A stretch of DNA of 64,000 nt from Palaemon carinicauda (taxonomy: Eukaryota; Arthropoda; Malacostraca; Decapoda; Palaemonidae): NCBI RefSeq assembly GCF_036898095.1, contig NC_090768.1:48463201-48527200 (forward strand). Direction: 5' to 3'. The notes beneath the pieces were generated by a model. It did not search any database. It saw only the letters and a program-made list of their open reading frames with translations, and was not told the DNA's origin. Numbering within the stretch: position 1 is the first letter of the stretch; every line of letters starts with the position of its first letter. Positions 45,089-57,340 of the stretch are shown here, piece after piece. The position numbers and the translations under genes were made by a program.

Positions 45089-45609
45089 CAGTGATACCTC
45101 TGGATACGAAAGTTTCTGCTTACGAAAAATTCAGGATACGAATAGTGATTCAAAGATTTTTATGCCCCAGTATACGAATAAAATTTCAGGATACGAAAAC
45201 CTTACGAGATCCCAACTCTTCGCCGAGAGTAATTTTAAAAAGCGCGCGCCGCCAGACTTTGAACTTGGGTAGATTCACTTACAGCCTCCCGCTCACCCAT
45301 TGGTTATCTCCCTACTCAGATGCTAGCTGACGCCATAAGATCCTGCTTTCCTATTGGTCGGCAACTATCCCAGCTTGCTTACGCGCGGGCGTTCATCTCT
45401 CTCTCTCTCTTTTCGTTCCGACCGCGGTATCGTTAACAGACATTGTGTGATTTAGCTTGTTTGACATAGAGTTAATAAACAGTACATTCGTACGCCACGT
45501 GTTATCGTTATTAAACATTCGTTACTGTGCACTGTACTGTATTAGTGTTTACTATACATAGTACTGTATATAGCATACGTAGTGTATTATATTACGTATT
45601 ACTGTAGCC

Positions 45610-47492
45610 ATGGTTCCCAAGAATGTTGCCGAAGGAAAGAAGAAGACGACGATGCTCTCGATGGAGACAAAACTTGAAATCGTAAAAAAGTACGAGTCTG
45701 GCATGCGTTTAAGTGCGATCGCCAAGGGGAGTATGGCCAGAATCCATCTACGATAGGCACCATCCTGAAGCAGAAGGCGGCCATCAAAGCAGGGGCACCT
45801 TCTAAGGGCGTCACTATTTTCTCCAATAAGAGAACCCACGTGCATGACGAGATGGAGAGGCTGCTTCTTGTGTGGATCAAAGACAAAGAGATCTCAGGAG
45901 ACACCATCACTGAGACTACAATTTGCCAGAAGGCCTCCGCCATTTTCGGTGATCTCGTGCGTTCTCAGGCCGAAGAAGGGGCAGGAGAAGGAACATCCCA
46001 GCAGGAACCCCCAGAGTTCAAGGCTTCTCGGGGGTGGTTTGAGAAATTCAAGAAAAAGACTGGCATTCATTCGGTGGTACGGCATGGGGAGGCAGCCAGC
46101 TCGGACACGAAGGCCGCCGAAGCCTTTGTTAAAACGTTCGACGAGTTGACTCTGCAGGAAGGCTACAGTTCGCAGCAAGTTTTCAATTGCGACGAAACTG
46201 GACTTTTTTGGAAGAAAATGCCTCGACTTTTTTGGAAGAAAATGCCTCGTCGGACGTTCATCACGGCGGAGGAGAAGAGGCTACCCGGACATAAGCCTAT
46301 GAAAGACAGGCTTACCCTTGCTTTTTGTGCAAACGCCAGTGGGGACTGCAAGATAAAGCCCCTGCTGGTGTACCATTCAGAAAATCCCCGAGCTTTCAAA
46401 GCCCACAAAGTCATCAAGGAGAACCTTCCCGAGATGTGGAGGGCGAATGCTGAAGCCTGGGTAACGAGGCAACTTTTCATTGATTGGGTGAATGTCTGCT
46501 TCGGTCCGACTGTCCGAAAATATTTGGAAGAAAACCGCCTCCCTAAGAAATGTCTGCTGGTGTTGGACAATGCTCCAGCTCACCCTCCTGGCCTCGAGGA
46601 ATATCTTCTGGCCGAGTATTCCTTCATAAAGGTCCTATATCTACTGCCTAACACCACCCCTCTCCTCCAGCCCATGGACCAGCAAGTTATTTCAAATATT
46701 AAAAAATTGTACACGAAGCATCTCTTCCAGAGATGTTTCCAAGTCACAGAGAGTACAAACCTCACTCTGCGTGAATTCTGGAAAGATCACTTTCATATCG
46801 TGATATGCCTCAAACTCGTCGATCTCGATTGGCAGGAAGTTTCGAGGAGTACCCTGAACTCATCTTGGAGGAAGCTGTGGCCTGATGCTGTCTCTGCACG
46901 AGACTTCGAGGGGTTCGGGAAGCCTGGAGGCGAAGCCGAGATCGTTGACGATCCTGAACCCATTCAGGAGTCTGAGGTGGCTGACATCGTACATCTTGGT
47001 ACGTCTATGAGGCTGGAAGTTAGCGCCGAGGATATAGATGAACTTATCGAGGAGCACCACGAGGAGTTGATGACGGACGACCTGAAGGAGTTGGAGACGA
47101 TGCAAGTGAGTGCTGTTTAAGAGCAGTTCTCTAGCGGTGATGAGGAGGATGTTACACCTTTGAAAACGGCAGACATTAAGGAAATTCTCGCATGTTTCCA
47201 TAAAATGGCAGACTACGTCGAAAAGGAACATCCAGAAAAAGTTTATACCAACCGTGCGCTTCAACACTGCAATGACGTTTGCCTAACGCATTTTAGAAAT
47301 GTGTTGAAAAGTAGGCAGAAACAAGCTTCAATGGATAGTTTCTTATTAAAGAGGCCAGCGGTATTAGTAGGCCAAGACGAAGGTGAAAGTGAAGAAAAGA
47401 AACAGAAAAGAGGAAGTGATGAAGAATTAGAAGGTGAAAGTAAAGAAAAGAAACATAAAAAAGAAAGTGATGAAGAAGTAGAAGAGATTTAG
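45610..47492 (+). pseudogene. Tigger/pogo transposase, frameshift and stop
   Basis: Pogo-superfamily DDE transposase with a psq-type N-terminal helix-turn-helix (TKLEIVKKYESGMRL), a CENP-B-like DNA-binding domain (ERLLLVWIKDKEISGD) and a DDE domain. Catalytic acids are D in NCDETG (codon at 46191), D in LVLDNAPAH (46566) and D in PMDQQ (46677). A single-base loss near 45725 breaks the frame between the start ATG at 45610 and the main part (45840-47120). A TAA at 47118-47120 separates off the acidic/lysine-rich tail (to 47492). A 24-bp tandem duplication (46203-46226 and 46227-46250) doubles FWKKMPRL just after the first catalytic Asp. Not active. Confidence 0.9.
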
Positions 47493-47894
47493 AAAATATG
47501 AAAAACGTAAAGTTATAAAAAAGCAAAAAAAAATTCAATTTTAAGTTTTATGTTACCGTTAAGTGTTAAAGTAATTTTTTCTTTCATTTTATAGTTTTCC
47601 ATACGTAATGTTAAGTGTTAATTATTTCTGCCATTTTTTTATTTCGTAAAGTATGTTATTTTGATTATAAAATAAATTTTTGAATATACTTACCCGGTGA
47701 TTATATAGCTGCAACTCTGTTGCTCGACAGACAACTCTACGGTAAAAACTCGCCAGCGATCGCTACACAGGTTGCGGGTGTGCCCAACAGCGCCATCTGT
47801 CGACCAGATACCCAGTTCTCAATGTAAACAAAGACTCAATTTTCTCCTCGTCCCACTGCGTCTCTATTGGGGAGGAAGGGAAGGTCATTTAATT

Positions 47895-47984
47895 TATAAT
47901 CACCGGGTAAGTATATTCAAAAATTTATTTTATAATCAAAATAACATTTTTCAATATTTAACTTAGCCGGTGATTATATAGCTG
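47895..47984. repeat. ICR of A4
   Basis: Complement of the A4 joined ends, carrying A4-specific variants (GATTAT in the left arm, ATTGAAA in the right arm, and the shorter GATTATATAGCTG core instead of GAATATATAATAGCTG). Confidence 0.88.
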
Positions 47985-48382
47985 ATTCACACCCAGGGGG
48001 GTTGGTAGAGACCAGCAATATATGTTTACACTTTTATGAGCGAAGAGTTTTTATTTCATTTTAGAAGTTATCAAAATAACAAAAACAAAATAAATAGGTA
48101 CCTGGTAAGGAAGTCGACTTGAACAATTACTCTGCCTTTTAAGTACGTCTTCCTTACGGAGCCTCGCGATCCTCTTAGGATGCTGATCGACTCCTAGGAT
48201 CTGAAGTATCAAGGGTTGCAACCCATACAACAGGACCTCATCAAAACCCCTAATCTAGGCGCTCTCAAGAAATGACTTTGACCACCCGCCAAATCAACCA
48301 GGATGCGAAAGGCTTCTTAGCCTTCCGGACAACCCAAAAAACAATAAAAACATTTCAAGAGAAAGATTAAAAGGGTATGGAA

Positions 48383-49553
48383 TTAGGGAATTGTAGTGGT
48401 TGAGCCCTCACCCACTACTGCACTCGCTGCTACGAATGGTCCCAGTGTGTAGCAGTCCTCGTAAAGAGACTGGACATCCTTTAGATAAAAAGACGCGAAC
48501 ACTGACTTGCTTCTCCAATAGGTTGCGTCCATTATACTTCGCAGAGATATATTTTGCTTAAAGGCCACGGAAGTTGCGACAGCTCTAACTTCGTGTGTCC
48601 TCACCTTAAGCAATGCTTGGTCTTCCTCACTCAGGTGTGAATGAGCTTCTCGTATTAACAGTCTGATAAAGTAGGATAAAGCATTCTTTGACATAGGCAA
48701 AGATGGTTTCTTAACTGAACACCATAAAGCTTCAGATTGGCCTCGTAAAGGTTTAGTTCGCTTTAAATAGAACTTAAGAGCTCTCACAGGGCATAAGACT
48801 CTTTCTAGTTCATTGCCTACCATATTCGATAAGCTGGGAATATCGAACGATTTCGGCCAAGGTCGAGAAGGCAGCTCATTTTTGGCTAGAAAACCAAGTT
48901 GTAGCGAACATGTAGCTTTTTCTGACGAAAATCCGATGTTCTTGCTGAAGGCATGAATCTCACTGACTCTTTTAGCTGTGGCTAAGCATACCAGGAAAAG
49001 TGTCTTTAAGGTGAGATCTTTCAGGGAGGCTGATTGTAGCGGCTCAAACCTGTCTGACATGAGGAATCTTAGTACCACGTCTAAATTCCAACCAGGTGTA
49101 ACCAAACGATGCTCCTTCGTGGTCTCAAAAGACTTAAGGAGGTCCTGAAGATCTTTATTATTGGAAAGATCTAAGCCTCTATGCCGGAAGACCGATGCCA
49201 AATGCTTCTGTAGCCCTTGATAGTGGGAGCTGAAAGTGATCGTCCTTTTCTCAGGTATAAGAGAAAGTCAGCTATTTGAGCTACAGAGGTACTGGTCGAG
49301 GATACAGATACTGACTTGCACCAGTTTCGGAAGACTTCCCACTTCGATTGGTAGACTCTAAGGGTGGATGTTCTCCTTGCTCTAGCAATCGCACTGGCTG
49401 CCTCCTTCGAAAAGCCTCTAGCTCTCGAGAGTCTTTCGATAGTCTGAAGGCAGTCAGACGAAGAGCGTGGAGGCTTTGGTGTACCTTCTTTACGTGTGGC
49501 TGACGTAGAAGGTCCACCCTTAGAGGAAGACTTCTGGGACGTCTACTAGCCAT
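48383..49553 (-). pseudogene. Tyrosine recombinase of A4, two single-base losses
   Basis: Catalytic domain open from 49201 to 48383: ATAKRVSEIH, THEVRAVA, ATYWRSKS and ASFYLKDV with the likely catalytic Tyr. One base is missing near 49200 and another near 49540, a few codons after the ATG at 49553; both shift the frame. All catalytic residues survive, so the damage is slight and recent. Confidence 0.85.
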
Positions 49554-51430
49554 CGAAGTACCTCGGTGAACCATTCTCTCGCGGGCCAGAGGGGAGCAAC
49601 TAGCGTCAACCTTGTCCCTTCGTGAGAGGCGAACTTCTGCAGTACCTTGTTGACAATCTTGAACGGTGGGAATGCGTATAGATCTAGATGCGACCAATCT
49701 AGGAGAAAGGCATCTATATGTATTGCTGCTGGGTCCGGGACTGGTGAGCAATATATTGGGAGCCTCTTGGTCATCGAGGTTGCAAAGAGATCTATGGTTG
49801 GTTGGCCCCAAGTGGCCCAAAGTCTCTTGCATACATCCTTGTGGAGGGTCCATTCCATTGGAATTACTTGCCCTTTCCGACTGAGACAATCTGCCATGAC
49901 ATTCAAGTTGCCTTGGATGAACCTCGTTACTAGTGATATGTTTTGACCTTTTGACCAGATGAGCAGATCCCTTGCGATCTCGTACAACGTCAGTGAGTGG
50001 GTCCCTCCTTGCTTGGAGATGTACGCCAAGGCCGTGGTGTTGTCCGAGTTCACTTCCACCACTTTGCCTCGAAGGAGAGACCTGAAGCTTTTCAAGGCCA
50101 GATGTACTGCCAGCAGCTCCTTGCAGTTGATATGCATGATCCTTTGACTCGAGTTCCACAGTCCCGAACATTCCCGACCGTCTAATGTCGCGCCCCAGCC
50201 TGCGTCCGAGAAGAGAACGTGGTTGGGAGTCTGAACAGCCAGGGGAAGACCCTCTCTTAGGTTGATACTGTCCTTCCACCAAGTCAGGCAAGACTTCATC
50301 TTTTCGGAAATGGGGATCGAGACCGCTTCTAGCGTCTTGTCCTTTTTCCAGTGAAAAGCTAGATGGTATTGAAGAGGACGGAGGTGTAGTCTTCCTAATG
50401 ACACAAATTGTTCCAGGGATGATAGCGTCCCTACCAGACTCATCCACTTCCTGACTGAGCATTGTTCCTTCTTCAGCATGTTCTGGATGCATAACTGGGC
50501 TTGGCTTATTCTGGGGGCCGACGGAAAAGCCCGAAAAGCTAGACTGTGAATCTCCATCCCTAAATACACAATAGTTTGGGATGGGACCAGTTGTGACTTT
50601 TCCATATTGACAAGGAGACCCAATTCCTTGGTCAGATCTAGAGTCCACTTTAGATCCTTCAGACAGCGACGACTGGAAGAAGCTCTGAGAAGCCAGTCGT
50701 CCAAATAGAGGGAGGCTCGGATGTCCGATAAATGAAGGAATTTGGCTACATTCCTCATCAGCCTCGTAAACACAAGAGGAGCTGTGCTTAGGCCAAAGCA
50801 CAGGGCTTGAAACTGGTAGACAACCTTTTCGAAAACGAATCTCAGAAAAGGTTGGGAGTCCGGGTGGATGGGGACGTGGAAGTAGGCGTCCCTTAGGTCT
50901 AAAGAGACCATCCAGTCTTCCCTTCTGACCGCTGCTAAGACTGACTTTGAGGTCTCCATGGAGAACGTCTGCTTTGTGACAAAGACATTCAGAGCACTGA
51001 CGTCTAGCACCGGCCTCCACCCTCCTGTCTTCTTTGACACCAAGAAGAGTCGGTTGTAGAATCCCGGAGATTGAAGGTCCGAGACTTTGACCACCGCTCC
51101 CTTCTCTAGTAAAAGAGACACTTCCCGTTTCAAGGCTCGTCTCTTGTCTTCCTCTCTGTACCTGGGAGAGATCGATGGGAGACGTTGCTAGAGGGGGTTT
51201 CCGTACATAAGGTATCTTGTACCCCTCTCTGAGCAACTTCACAGATTGTGCATCTGCGCCTCTCTTCTCCCAGGTCTGCCAGAAGTTCTTGAGTCTGGCT
51301 CCCACTGCTGTCTGAAGATGCGGGCAGTCAGACTCTGCCCTTATAGGACTTGGATCCTTTCTTCTTTCCTCGTTTCCCTTCGGCACGAGCACCTCCTCTG
51401 CTGGAGGCTCTGCCACGAAAGGGCAGAATA
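49281..51430 (-). pseudogene. pol of A4: RT, RNase H, methyltransferase-like, small lesions
   Basis: The RT to methyltransferase part is a continuous 537-residue frame (49520-51133): LDLRDAYFHVPI, YLDDWLLRAS (active site intact), GWGATLDG, VNSDNTTALAYI, PTIDLFATS, YAFPPFKIV and APLWPAREWF. A 9-bp in-frame deletion removes three residues at the start of RNase H relative to A2. A 2-bp deletion near 51165 separates the pol N-terminus (AEPPAEEVL, in the frame 49281-51512) from RT. The single-base loss near 49540 moves the C-terminus to another frame. Confidence 0.86.
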
Positions 51431-53771
51431 AAACGGGACGCTGGAGTGTCCATCCTTGGTCTAGCTGACAAGGTAGGCAAAGGGGGAGCTTTGCGAGCGG
51501 AGGATGCAACAAGATCGTGAGTGTCCTTCTGCACCAATGAAGCGGCTATTTCCTTAATCAGGGCTTCTGGAAAAAGGCACTTGGAAAGAGGAGCAAAGAG
51601 AAGCTCAGATCTCTGGCACGGTGTAACTCCAGCTGAAAGGAATGAGCATAGGTTTTCACGCTTTTTAAGGACTCCGGACACAAATGATGCAGCAAGCTCA
51701 TTAGACCCATCACGTACGGCCTTGTCCATGCAGGACATAATGAGCAAGGAAGTCTCTTTCTCTGTCGGAGAGATCTTTCTGCTTAGGGCTCCTAGACACC
51801 AGTCTAAGAAGTTAAAAACTTCGAAGGCCCTAAAGATACCTTTCAAAAGGTGGTCCAGGTCCGAAGATGACCAACATATCTTTGAGCGTCTCATGGCAAG
51901 GCGGCGGGGAGAGTCTACAAGACTTGAGAAGTCGCCCTGGGCAGAGGCAGGAACTCCCAAGCCGAGAACTTCTCCCGTGGCATACCAGACGCTCGATCTA
52001 GAAGAGAGTCTAGCAGGGGGAAACGCAAAGGCTGTCTTCCCTAAACTCTTCTTGGACTGCAACCATTTCCTATCACCCGCAAAGCTCTCTTGGACGAGCG
52101 TGCGAGGACGAGTCTAGTAAAGGCAGGAGTGGTAGACGGCATGCCTAACACAAACTCTGACGGCGGAGAACGAGGAGCCACAGAAACAAACTGGTCCGGA
52201 AACAGCTCTTTGAAAATGGCCAAAACTTTTCTAAAGTCCAAAGAGGGTTGAGTAGACTTAGGCTCGTCCAAATCTGATTGTGGTTCATCTATGTGTGCCG
52301 CAACATCATCATCAGAAAGTTCCTCATCCGACAACTGATGAGGAAACGGCAACGGAGTGGGTAACGGCTGGTTCGCTGAGTCCGGTCGCACGGGTGCATG
52401 CGTGACTGAGCCGGACGCAACGTCATGGAACTGCTGCCCAGTCTGTGAGCTGGCAACAACCATGGCAGCGCGGGGACGCACAGCGTCTACTCCACACTGT
52501 CTGGACTGATGTGGGTGCGCAGTGGAAACCACACTGGGTTGCGGAGGTTGACGCACCGCGTCAAAACAAAGCAACTCTGACGGTTGTTGAACCACCAGAA
52601 CGTCAACGGCAACCTCCGTACGTCGCTTAACGTCAACATGCGGCTGGCAGATCACACTGGAACGCATGGGTGGAGGAACTCTCTCAACTGGTGTGCGTGA
52701 GAAGGTTACCTCAGCGTCCACAGGACGCACAACCGATCGTGTGGAAGGTTGTAGGCTAGGTACTGCACTAGCTGGTGCGGCAGCAACCTTCTCCGCACGA
52801 AAGTCCTGCATTAGAGACGTCAGTTTAGACTGCATGTCTTGCAGTAGAGACCACTTAGGGTCTACGGGAGCAGGTGCGGCGACAGACGGTGTTACTGTCT
52901 GAAGCGGTACCGCTTTGCCTCTCTTAGGCGGTGAGCAGTCATCGGATGACGGCAGCGAGTCCGAACTGACCCAGTGGCTACAACCGGGCCGTTGGACTTG
53001 CGCTGAAGGGACCGACTTGCGTTTTAACGGTCGTGAGACCTTGGTCCAAGGTTTCTTGCGAGAAATACCTTCCGAAGACGATGTATAAATGGGCTCTCTC
53101 GTCTTAGTTAGGTAGGAGCGATCTTGGGTAGATACGCCCGATACCACGGAGGGAACGTCTGTTCGCTGATTAAAGCCTCTCGAACCCATTTGTCGTACGA
53201 CATTGCTTCTCCCCTGGACTTGGGAGCTTGCAAGAGGTCCCGGACTAGGAGGACGACAGGCACGAACAGACGAACCCTCAAGCGCAACACTATCCACAAC
53301 ACTATCACTCGGCACTTTAGCACTTCCCACTGCACTTTTGCACTTAAGCTCCTTCACATCCGCCATGAGCTGATTACGGTCACTAGCAAGGGACTCAACT
53401 CTCTCACCCAGAGCCTGGATGGCACGCATCATATCAGCCATCGATGGTTCCTGAGTGCCAGGAGGGGGGTTAGGAGCAACCACTACAGGGGAAGGAATAG
53501 GTTGTGGGGCATGAGGAGAGGAAATATCAATAGAACGAGAAGAACTTCTCCTAACTCTATCTCTCTCTAGCCTACGTGTATACTTTTGAAATTCGATAAA
53601 ATCGAATTCCGAAAGGCCAACGCACTCCTCACACCGATCTTCCAATTGACAGGTTTTATCCCGACAATTGGAACAAACAGTGTGAGGGTCGATAGAAGCC
53701 TTCGGAAGACGCCTTGAACAGTCCCTAGCATTGCACTTTCTAAATTAGGGGACTTGTGAAGGGTCAGCCAT
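51328..53771 (-). pseudogene. gag-like ORF1 of A4, early stop and frameshift
   Basis: Starts at the ATG at 53771 (MADPSQVP) but codon 9 is a stop (TAA at about 53745-53747). The frame then stays open to about 52050, where an indel switches it to the frame 51328-52062. It retains the cysteine motif (DPH, CRD-context C, RCEECVGL), the SSVRACRPPSPGPLASSQ block and the basic C-terminal tail (SYKGRV). Otherwise collinear with the open A2 gag. Confidence 0.85.
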
Positions 53772-54713
53772 TTTGAATTGGTCAAAGGGAAATTCAAAAA
53801 ACTATCAAAAAGTCATCAACAAAGAATCCGTTATCAAAAAGAGTTCAAGGATTTGTGTGAAGAGAAACCCTGCACAGCGAAAGCTCAAAACTAGAATAAA
53901 GTACTTCACCAATTAGATGTGAAAAAACTCCAGTTTAGCAACAGCGAGTAAGTACGTCTTGTCGACACCTCGACAGAGAGAAAATTGAGTCTTTGTTTAC
54001 ATTGAGAACTGGGTATCTGGTCGACAGATGGCGCTGTTGGGCACACCCGCAACCTGTGTAGCGATCGCTGGCGAGTTTTTACCGTAGAGTTGTCTGTCGA
54101 GCAACAGAGTTGCAGCTATATAATCACTGGCTAAGTTAAATATTGAAAATTAAGTATTAATGTGTTAAGTGCGTAAATTACTGTACATAGTCTGTCACTT
54201 GTTACGTTTTCTGCCTTATGCCATCCTCCTCTGCCGCGACTTCGCTATCACATCGTCTCAATCAAAAGGTAAGTTTCAACTTTTTTGTTACACTAATTAA
54301 CTGTAACCTTTTTTTCAGGGTATCAATCCTTAATTTAGGTGTACGTACAGGTAACAATACACCTTCACTGATCCAAATGCTTTACATACAGTACCGTAAC
54401 TTTTACACAGTAGTAAAGAAAACGGACCGTTTTCTTAGGGCTTGGGGGGCATAACTACGCTATAACTACATTATTAAATAATCTCATAGTGGTTTCTGGA
54501 ATGGATTAGGCTGTTTTTAACGGTTGGGTTAATTATTGAAAGATAGAAATGGCTGCATTGCATGTTTATTACTACAGTTTAGCGTGTTTATGGAAGAAAA
54601 GGTGTCTTTTCGTAAGGCTTGGAATGGATTAGGCTATTTACATGTACAACGCGACTCAGGATACGAAACCGTATCCTGAACGGATTACTTTCGTATCCTG
54701 AGGCATCACTGTA

Positions 54714-55134
54714 CAGGTAAGATTCATTCAATGCCCTAATTTACAATGACAAACATTTCTGTCCTTTTCACATTAATTTTGACAAGTCCAAATGTCTTGC
54801 TTCTGATAAAACCAGTATTGCCACCTGCAGATATATTCTTTAGAACTGATAACATGAAATTCCTTAATGACTATAACACAGTCATTTCTAAATGATGAGA
54901 GTTGTTTTTGTCCTATGTAATTAACTCGCCATCATAATGGCATAATTCCATGTAGTTATGAAGCAAATGTGAAGTATTATAACTTCATCACCAGGACAAC
55001 TCAAAACCAGCCAACTAAAGGCAAAGATAACTAAACAACATGCACACAAGAAGTTTTTTTTTTCAATCAATGATGATTTTTGTGAAAACGAAAAACTCAA
55101 AAATATAAAAGAAAATTATTAAGAATTATTAAGA
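54714..55134. other. Nothing recognised
   Basis: AT-rich sequence between the right TA of the Tigger element and the first gag homology of B3. Confidence 0.5.
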
Positions 55135-55139
55135 ATTTG

Positions 55140-56250
55140 CGAAGATAGCATCAAGCACCATCTCCTTCCCTTTCTGGATGGTGGAATCAAGAGTAGATAG
55201 CCTGTTAGTGGCCCTCATACACGCGAGGACCTGTCAAAAGGTATGTTCCAATTCCTTTTTCTCCTGTTTGAAATGATAATTCGGACTGGCTGCTTTTGGA
55301 AGATTCTCATCCTCCAAGTCTAAGGGGTCATCCACCTCCAGGCTCTCGTACAGAGCCGGTCAGGGTCGTCAAATGAAACCGTGGATGGGCCCGCCACTGG
55401 GGACCACGTCTGTACCTCAGCCTCCTTAGCTTCCCTTGCCGTGGCGTTCTTCGGTTTCGTCTTGGAGTCCTTCTATTCCCTACGCATGGGGCATTCCTCC
55501 ACGGTCTTGGGAGGGGGAACCTGTGAGGCCTTCAAGGACTTAGACAAAGCCTTGGCAGTGGGAGCTGGAGGCTCCTTCTCTGGAAGAGGAACAAAAATCC
55601 GTAACCTTATCGGGAGGCACTACCTCAATGTCTCTAGGGTTGAAGGGATGGATCATAATCACCCTGGGCGAGCCTATGTCCCTACTCGTCCTAGGTGGAT
55701 GATGTCGGCGTGAGGTGGAGTTACGCCTGTATCTGCCTTTTCTGTTTCTTCATAATGACTTCCTTGTCCTTCACTGGCGTGAAGGGCAAGTTCACCACAT
55801 AAGAGTCAGCAGGGGCTTGGCCTTCAGCACGCGATCGGGGTGGAGGTGATCTGGGAGCTTTGTCTGCCGTCGATCTACCCCCCTACTCGCTCGTCCCTCG
55901 TGAGAGCATGAGTGAAAAGGAGCTTTTGAGAGAGATTTGGGGGAGCGAGACGAAGAAGAATGCGAACCGCTCGCCCCTGAGGGAGAACAATTGTGCTTAG
56001 CCTTCTTTTTCCTATGCCGCCCAAACTTCTCCCATTTGGAGGCAGACCATTCCCTACGCTCTGCGCAGGGCGAAACCTGCTCGCAACGATGCCCTCGGCA
56101 CGTAGGACCCAGAGAGTGTGGGTCGGTCTCTAACGACGACATGAAGGTCCCGCACGCGACACCCTCTCGCCCTGGACACGTTCGCATGGTGAAGGCGATC
56201 GCAGAACACGCAAACCTGTAAAGAGAAAACAAAAATAAAAAAGTCCAATG
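55140..56250 (-). pseudogene. gag-like fragment of B3
   Basis: On the minus strand the frame 55792-56316 contains MRTCPGREGVACG, then ETDPHSLG, TCRGHRCEQ and a basic helix-like stretch (SKWEKFGRHRKKK). This parallels the family A gag N-terminus (DPH, CRG, C, then a charged helix). A neighbouring frame holds CVFCDRLHH, probably the first half of the same motif, so a frameshift is likely. A Ser/Arg-rich stretch follows (SHSSSSRSPKSLSKAP). Downstream homology to the B1 gag continues in broken frames. Confidence 0.6.
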
Positions 56251-56829
56251 ACAGTCAGAAGGAGAGCGGACACATCCAATCTCTACTGAGACAAGAGAAA
56301 AAGTGACGCCTCTCACTGCTGTGTGAGTATATTCAGTATAGAGGCAGCTGGGTACCGCCCAGCCACACCCTAGCTACCTGCTAAGCAGTTAAGCAGGGTT
56401 GCCACCTTGCAATTAAAGTCTAATGCTACCTCCGGCTGCCGCTGAAAGAATATCCACATAAATAACAGAGTTTGTTAGTATGGGAACAATGAGTTAGCTT
56501 TCTAAAAAGGCACGTGCAAACAGTAAAGCATTCTTGATCTGGAGATCGCGTGCCAGCAGTAGAACACACTTGAGCGCAATGAAGTGTGACATCAAGAACT
56601 GAAGAGTGCGTCAAGTGGGGGATCGAGAAAGTGGCGTAGTACTCGAAATCAAAAGATCGCCTGCCAACAGGTTCGCAAATAAGACAGGAGCCCACAATTA
56701 CAGTATGTGAATACTTGAAGATCAATGAATGAGTACAAGTACACTGACACCTCCCCTCTTTGGGTGTGCTCACGCATTTGAATGCTATACTGTACATTCA
56801 ATAAATGGCAGCACTAGCGAGAAGAGGTG

Positions 56830-57340
56830 AGGTGGCACTCCAGTAGGGGCATGCCCTTGTGAACAATTAAGTTCATGCACGATTGTGATCAGGTGAAATG
56901 GCGCGCATTCGATCGTGAGCAGGTGAAGTGGGGCTTCCTTTGATATATTCCATCACGAGCATATGAGATGGAAGCGATTGCAAACATAAGAGGGAACGTT
57001 GTTGTATGCGTGAGTGATTGCAAACATAAGAGGGAACGCTGTTGTATGCGTGAGTGATTGCAAACATAAGAGGGAACGCTGTTGTATGCGTGAGTGATTG
57101 CAAACATGTGGGATGGCGTTCCTATACAAGCGTGCGATTACTAACAAATGAGGTGGCGCTCTTTGAGGAGCACACAAGCACATAGTAGCATGCTAATGCA
57201 TAATAGAGCTCTAAAGGGTACAATCAGATGAGATGGCTCTCCTCAAGGAGCATGTGATCACAAAAAGGAGAGATGACAGTAATTGCAAGCCAATGAGATG
57301 GTGGTCCCTTAGAAGCATGTTTCTGCGTAGTAGCTTGCTA
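56830..57340. repeat. Degenerate tandem repeats in the B3 leader, with a 40-bp core array
   Basis: The best units, GATTGCAAACATAAGAGGGA plus ACG-TGTTGTATGCGTGAGT, are 40 bp long and repeat about three times at 56974-57109 almost without change. Flanking sequence contains looser versions built on GTGATnnCAAA, ATGAGATGG and GGAGCATG. Because 40 is not a multiple of three, the units cycle through all reading frames, so this is unlikely to be a selected protein repeat. Confidence 0.8.

Larger units (their letters stand above)
47653..54149 (-). mobile_element. DIRS-like retrotransposon copy A4, inserted in the Tigger element
   Basis: Ends ATGTTATTTTGATTATAAAA (left) and TTAAATATTGAAAA (right), ICR at 47895-47984. 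The ITRs (about 47690-47845 and 53975-54132) are nearly identical to one another, differing at the outer edge (CCGGTG against CCAGTG). Coding content is nearly full length, with only a handful of small lesions. The flanks GTAAAGT and TTAAGTATT are continuous Tigger sequence. Confidence 0.93.
45089..54711 (+). mobile_element. Tigger/pogo-type DNA transposon, split by DIRS copy A4
   Basis: Terminal inverted repeats start CAGTGATACCTCTGGATACG at 45089 and end with the complement of CAGTGATGCCTCAGGATACG at 54711. Both are flanked by TA (45087-45088 and 54712-54713), the expected target duplication. The subterminal motif GGATACGAA recurs at both ends. Without the DIRS insertion (47653-54149) the element is about 3.1 kb. 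It encodes one transposase on the plus strand, antisense to PLRG1. Confidence 0.93.

Noticed and set aside
45610..47492. Domesticated TIGD/JRK-like host gene
   Set aside because: The frame is broken by a frameshift and a stop and lies between intact TIRs with a TA duplication, so it is a transposon transposase.
56974..57109. Possible CRISPR-like array of 40-bp repeats
   Set aside because: The units are contiguous with no unique spacers, and the locus is a eukaryotic retrotransposon leader. It is a plain tandem repeat.
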